Assembly: GCA_004296785.1 (NCBI GenBank)
Contig: SCVU01000665.1
Coordinates: 1-6,819, forward strand
Source of the DNA: Planctomycetota bacterium
GTDB lineage: Bacteria > Planctomycetota > UBA1135 > GCA-002686595
Reading direction: 5' to 3'
Length of the DNA: 6,819 bases
Below the pieces are notes generated by a model, which made no database searches, was not told where the DNA came from, and worked only from the letters and a program-made list of their open reading frames with translations. Below are positions 4,601 to 6,819 of the stretch, one piece after another. Positions within the stretch are counted from its first letter, which is position 1, and the number at the start of each line of letters is the position of its first letter. A program made the translations under genes and the position numbers.

Positions 4601-6819
4601 TCGCGCGCGACGTCGACGTCGAGCTCGCCGGCGCGCGGCGTCGCTTCCGCATGACGGCGCAGCTCGGCTCGGGCGAGCAGGCCGGCGGCGCGTTCGAAGC
4701 CGCGATGTCCGAGCCGTGGCGATCCGCGTTCGGCCTGCCGTGGATGGAGCTGCGCGCGGCGACGCTGCGCGGGCGGCTCGGCAGCGGCGGCGCGGCCGGC
4801 GCGACGCTCGAAGGCAACTTCGAGCTCGCGGGCCGCGACGCGACCGTCGCGCTCGAGCTCTCCGGCGGCGGCGCGCAGCAGGCGGCGGGCAGGCTCGTCG
4901 TGCGCACCGATCGCATCGGCCTGTCCGATCTCGCGCAGCTCGGCATCGCGGAGCGGTTGCCGACCGACGCGCTCGACCGAATCGGCGCGGCGCGGCTCGA
5001 GGTGCGCGAGCCCGCGATCTCGATCGAGCTCGGGCGCGAGCGCTCGCTCTCGTTCTCCGGTCGCGTCGCGCTCGGCGACACGCAGGCCGACGTGTTCCTC
5101 GCGATCGCCGGTAAGGCGGGCGGTCGACCCGCGCCGGTGCTGCTGTTCAAGCCGGATCGTCTGACGCTCGGGTCGCTCGCGGCGCCGCTGCTCGACAACG
5201 AGCTCACGCGCGAGCTCGCGCTGCGCGAGCTCTCCGGCCTGCTCGTGCTCGCGGGTTCCGGGGCGAAGTCGATCGCCGCGGCCGACCTGCCAGCCGCGTT
5301 CGCGTCCTGCGTGCCGACGAGCGCGCGCACCGGCAAGGCCGAGGCCGAGCTCCTGCCCGGGCTCAACTTGATGGCGCCGCTGAGCCTCGATGCGCTGCCG
5401 ACGGACGGTCCGCTCGGCGGCGCGCTGCAGCGACTGCGCGCGGCGCTCGGCGTGGGGAAAGGCGGCCTCGCGCTCTCCGGTACGCTCGGCCGCCGGCCCG
5501 CCGACCTCGCGCTGCGCGCGGAGTTCCCGCCGATCGCGCCGCGCGGCGGCCCGGCGTGGCTGGAGTCCGGTCAGCTCGCGCTCGAGGTCACCGGCAAGCC
5601 GTCGCTCGCGATCGCGGGCACGCTCGGATTGCACGTCGACGGCGAGCACCTCGTGTTCGGCATCGACGGCTCGATCGCGCGCGTCGGCGCCGCGCCCGCG
5701 GTCAAGCTGTTCGGCTCGCTCGAGGGCGATCGGCCGTGGAAGTCGCCGCTCGGCATCGAGTGGCTCGAGCTGCAGCGCGTCGGCCTCGGATTGACCTTCG
5801 ACGCGACGGCGAGCGCGACGCCTTCGTTCAGCGGCGCGATGCGCATCGGTCGCAAGGACCTCGAGGTCGCCGCCGCGCTGCGCGTCAACGCATCCGGCGT
5901 CCCGATCGGCGGGATGTTCCGCGGCGCAAGCGACGCGGGCTTCGCGCTCGCCGACTTCGCCGAGCTGCAGGCGCGCATCGCGGGCGCGGCCGGCAGGAGC
6001 GGGCCCGTGCTGCCGCTCGCCGCGCTGCCGGACGTCGCGCTGCGCGCCGTCGAGCTCACGCTCGCGCCGCGCGACTACCCGGAGGAGCGCGTCGAGCAGG
6101 GATTCAAGCTGCGCGGCACGCTGCTCGTGCCCGCGACGCGCGGCGGCGCCGCGACGCGGTCGCTCGCGTCGATCGACCTGTCCGTCGATCGCTCCGGGAT
6201 CTCCGGCAAGGGCGCGCTCGGCGCGCGCAAGCTCGGGCCGGTCGCGCTGCGCGACGCGCGCATCGAGCTCGCGCTGCGCTCCGGCGACCAGCGCTTCGAA
6301 CTGCACGGCGACGCGCAAGTGCTGGGCCGCGAGCAGGTCGTCGCGGTGAAACTGACGCGCCAGCAAGTCGCGCTCGACGCGCGCGTCGATCTCGGCGGGC
6401 GCTGGCAGGCCGACGTCCACTGCGCGGCGCCGTTCGATCTCGAGCTGCCGAAGTTCTCGGCCGCCGGGCTGCTGCCGGATGATCTGCTCGGCGACGTGCG
6501 CGCTGCGCTGCAGCAGGAGAGCGATCTGTGCGACGCGCAGCTCACCGCGGCGCTGGCCGCGGCGCAGCAGCAGCTCGAGGACGCGCGCAAGCGGCGCGAC
6601 GAGCGGCAGAAGCTGCTGGCGGACACCAAGGCCAAGCTGCAGCAGGTGATCGCGACCGCGACCTCGGCACTGGAGACCGCGCGCAAGGACGCGGTCCTCG
6701 CGCGCAAGTGGATGGACGAGGCGCGCGAGGCGTGGGAGGGCACGCCCGACTCGAACCCGGTGCTCAAGGCGGCGCGCAAGAAGGCGTACGAGCTCGCGCG
6801 CGCCGCCTACGAGATCGGC
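1573..6819 (+). CDS. giant exported modular repeat protein of unrecognised family (3' end outside window)
   Basis: One frame stays open for 1749 codons from ATG 1573 to the window edge. The last in-frame stop upstream is TGA 1534-1536, and 1573 is the first usual start codon after it; no good Shine-Dalgarno precedes it. Residues 1-36 look like a signal peptide: a long n-region to Arg22, a hydrophobic core (ALTLAALPLV) and an AHA cleavage site at 34-36, so the protein should be exported. Residues about 85-136 resemble the tail half of a module. Four homologous beta-rich modules follow: about 137-481, 482-844, 845-1188 and 1189-1590. Each has a [TPA]-[WF]-L motif, W-[KR]-x3-G-[IL]-x-W-[ILM]-E-L, and L-[SDA]-[DE]-[LF]. 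From 1637 on the chain becomes charged, Ala/Gln/Lys/Glu-rich helix. I recognise no enzyme motif. An AsmA/TamB-like beta-groove or an adhesin/fibre scaffold are possible analogues, both unproven. Conserved repeats in this single frame confirm that it is the coding one. Confidence 0.9.
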   Translation, partial: MQATRPHESHVAAITTAAGALRAALTLAALPLVAHAASFGIALRFVAPGTAGAALPRSYAEARALLESASAGGELRIALPFAAAGFGDALALPDARITLDPARSSFSIDGALGGSAASGRIALAGAWSGADVAPRCVLGFTPQRWSLAQRIPALAGTPIDGLDLGGRTFLYTDANWDSLASLGGAAACLGDAPGALRAGWSFAGALPVSALPPRARAACGLGDDGALALDGALVADLGLLTGGGAIRELALSLRLPAGGAPRALPTWLRPLAGGASALSIAYAAPSSVSCLVARDVEVELGGAARRFRLSADAGTESAAEFRAEMHEPWKAAFGLAWIELHAATLRGSLATARATLEGRFQIAGRDATATMEIGAEGPTKLGVAIGSIALDELVSSGAIGALPSELAGPLQRVLDGAALELRSATASLDPRTRTLTLAADVSLRGAASELLYVTELPGWNGFARSASGPSAAPSASAGGASLFALRPLQLSLDRLFPKLSQHAALKELAAADLELPMLFGGSGSPSIDLPSLPRGFADAFAGLSWPALPAGGAAGATSSAAAATSGGAGGFSLGQLRLPRGLSLAARVRLPQLPAHIPLARVLGFVERLGGARVDGLDLRGTIGLSLEDLRVAAVLPPFGARAQVPWLRSGRVAVEFDGRGELSLAGVLGVAIHGEPLEFQLASSLAKDATGAALSLEGRLDGTWKRACGIDWLELADVRLALALDGDELAATCGASFPLGARTARAEIALRDPQSAALLARLDRAALSDLVALVGRSGAGGFLERSGLDTALALSDIQIELRTAQQGGASRQTSLLLGATAELAGRSADLLLAIEPGAGAAKRAVVVRLPDIELATLVPALRGTPADLKFPSLQFGLGEGVGGGVGGGHAIRAQSPSFDLGRWGGDGAGVPVGEGLRLGGKLPLAALPAQLKQALGFADAALPLEFEGTLDGALGALSGKSALRGIDLAAKLPASTRAPNLPPFLTAVDGGARDLRVRYAAGTGVSIAFARDVDVELAGARRRFRMTAQLGSGEQAGGAFEAAMSEPWRSAFGLPWMELRAATLRGRLGSGGAAGATLEGNFELAGRDATVALELSGGGAQQAAGRLVVRTDRIGLSDLAQLGIAERLPTDALDRIGAARLEVREPAISIELGRERSLSFSGRVALGDTQADVFLAIAGKAGGRPAPVLLFKPDRLTLGSLAAPLLDNELTRELALRELSGLLVLAGSGAKSIAAADLPAAFASCVPTSARTGKAEAELLPGLNLMAPLSLDALPTDGPLGGALQRLRAALGVGKGGLALSGTLGRRPADLALRAEFPPIAPRGGPAWLESGQLALEVTGKPSLAIAGTLGLHVDGEHLVFGIDGSIARVGAAPAVKLFGSLEGDRPWKSPLGIEWLELQRVGLGLTFDATASATPSFSGAMRIGRKDLEVAAALRVNASGVPIGGMFRGASDAGFALADFAELQARIAGAAGRSGPVLPLAALPDVALRAVELTLAPRDYPEERVEQGFKLRGTLLVPATRGGAATRSLASIDLSVDRSGISGKGALGARKLGPVALRDARIELALRSGDQRFELHGDAQVLGREQVVAVKLTRQQVALDARVDLGGRWQADVHCAAPFDLELPKFSAAGLLPDDLLGDVRAALQQESDLCDAQLTAALAAAQQQLEDARKRRDERQKLLADTKAKLQQVIATATSALETARKDAVLARKWMDEAREAWEGTPDSNPVLKAARKKAYELARAAYEIG
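1981..3015 (+). repeat. protein module A1 (residues about 137-481)
   Basis: First full copy of the repeat. Landmarks: Pro142 strand (FTPQRWSLAQ), TWL at 266-268 followed by GGA, the stretch ARDVEVEL at 293-300, EPWKAAFGLAWIEL at 327-340, and ALDEL at 389-393. It aligns best with module A2. Over the region from ARDV to the AGRDAT stretch, I count a little over half of about 85 positions as identical by eye. It ends in an Ala/Ser/Pro/Gly-rich linker (about 465-481). Boundaries are approximate because the repeat phase is arbitrary. Confidence 0.8.
3016..4104 (+). repeat. protein module B1 (residues about 482-844)
   Basis: Second copy. Landmarks: Pro487 strand (LRPLQLSLDRL), PWLRSG at 646-651, TWKRACGIDWLEL at 704-716, and ALSDL at 767-771. 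It aligns best with module B2, for instance in the LPPFG...PWLRSG and LEGRLDGTWK stretches. It is longer before PWL than the other modules (160 residues from Pro487, against 125-135) and contains a Gly/Ala/Ser linker at about 550-570, which probably accounts for the extra length. Confidence 0.78.
4105..5136 (+). repeat. protein module A2 (residues about 845-1188)
   Basis: Third copy. Landmarks: Pro851 strand (VVVRLPDIELATL), PFL at 984-986 followed by GGA, ARDVDVEL at 1011-1018, EPWRSAFGLPWMEL at 1047-1060, and GLSDL at 1116-1120. It is the closest match to A1, including the lead-in where both have an alanine-leucine-proline (SALP/AALP) strand and then a YAA before the ARDV stretch. A Gly-rich loop lies at about 877-889. 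Confidence 0.8.
5137..6342 (+). repeat. protein module B2 (residues about 1189-1590)
   Basis: Fourth copy. Landmarks: Pro1194 strand (LLFKPDRLTLGSL), AWLESG at 1328-1333, RPWKSPLGIEWLEL at 1387-1400, and FALADF at 1457-1462. It matches B1 best: PPI...AWLESG against PPF...PWLRSG, and GSLEGDRPWK against GRLDGTWK. The segment after about 1465 diverges and lengthens, so the C-terminal limit is uncertain. Confidence 0.75.
6481..6819 (+). other. C-terminal helical, probably coiled-coil, region of the giant protein (residues 1637-1749)
   Basis: Composition switches abruptly from the Gly/Leu/Ala/Val/Asp beta-like pattern to Ala, Gln, Lys, Arg and Glu. From about 1645 to 1717 it is almost free of Gly and Pro, with hydrophobic residues recurring every three to four positions. 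A short break, GTPDSNP, lies at 1722-1728, and helix resumes to the window edge. This is typical of coiled coils that oligomerise or act as stalks. The assignment is by eye; no heptad scoring was possible. Confidence 0.6.

Noticed and set aside
4063..6420. A 785-codon open frame on the minus strand
   Set aside because: It is an Arg/Ala/Glu-rich shadow of the same giant gene with no recognisable motif.

Overview
The window is very GC-rich DNA, with G or C at nearly every third codon position. It looks like the chromosome of a free-living, high-GC bacterium. The sigma factor at the left belongs to the ECF type that is common in Planctomycetota and Acidobacteriota and also occurs in Myxococcota. 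Its apparent overlap with a downstream gene that starts like a Ser/Thr kinase fits that kind of genome, but the exact phylum is inference. I see no RNA genes, insertion sequences, CRISPR arrays or phage structural cassette.

Layout. (1) Positions 1-603, minus strand: a complete ECF sigma factor gene. Its stop codon shares an ATGA with the start of a second gene that leaves the window; only nine residues of that gene are visible. (2) Positions 604-761: a divergent intergenic region that must hold the promoters of both directions. (3) Positions 762-1505, plus strand: a 247-residue exported protein with a phage tail-collar domain and a regular ladder of His-x-His motifs. (4) After a 67-base gap, 1573-6819, plus strand: one uninterrupted reading frame of 1749 codons that starts with a signal peptide and runs off the right edge without a stop. 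It occupies 77% of the window.

The giant protein is the main discovery here. I do not recognise its family. Alignment by eye shows four homologous modules of about 345-365 residues, marked by in-phase landmarks. The clearest is a tryptophan motif, W-[KR]-x3-G-[IL]-x-W-[ILM]-E-L, at residues 329, 705, 1049 and 1389. Modules 1 and 3 resemble each other most, as do 2 and 4, so the array is A-B-A-B and probably arose by duplication of a two-module block of about 700 residues. The modules look beta-rich, and after them the protein changes sharply into a charged alpha-helical, probably coiled-coil, region.

Together, two adjacent genes on the same strand encode exported proteins: a small collar-type, putatively metal-binding protein and a very large modular beta-rich/coiled-coil protein. 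They lie opposite an ECF sigma factor with a possible kinase partner. A cell-surface or extracellular appendage system is a reasonable hypothesis, but nothing in the sequence proves that the genes act together.
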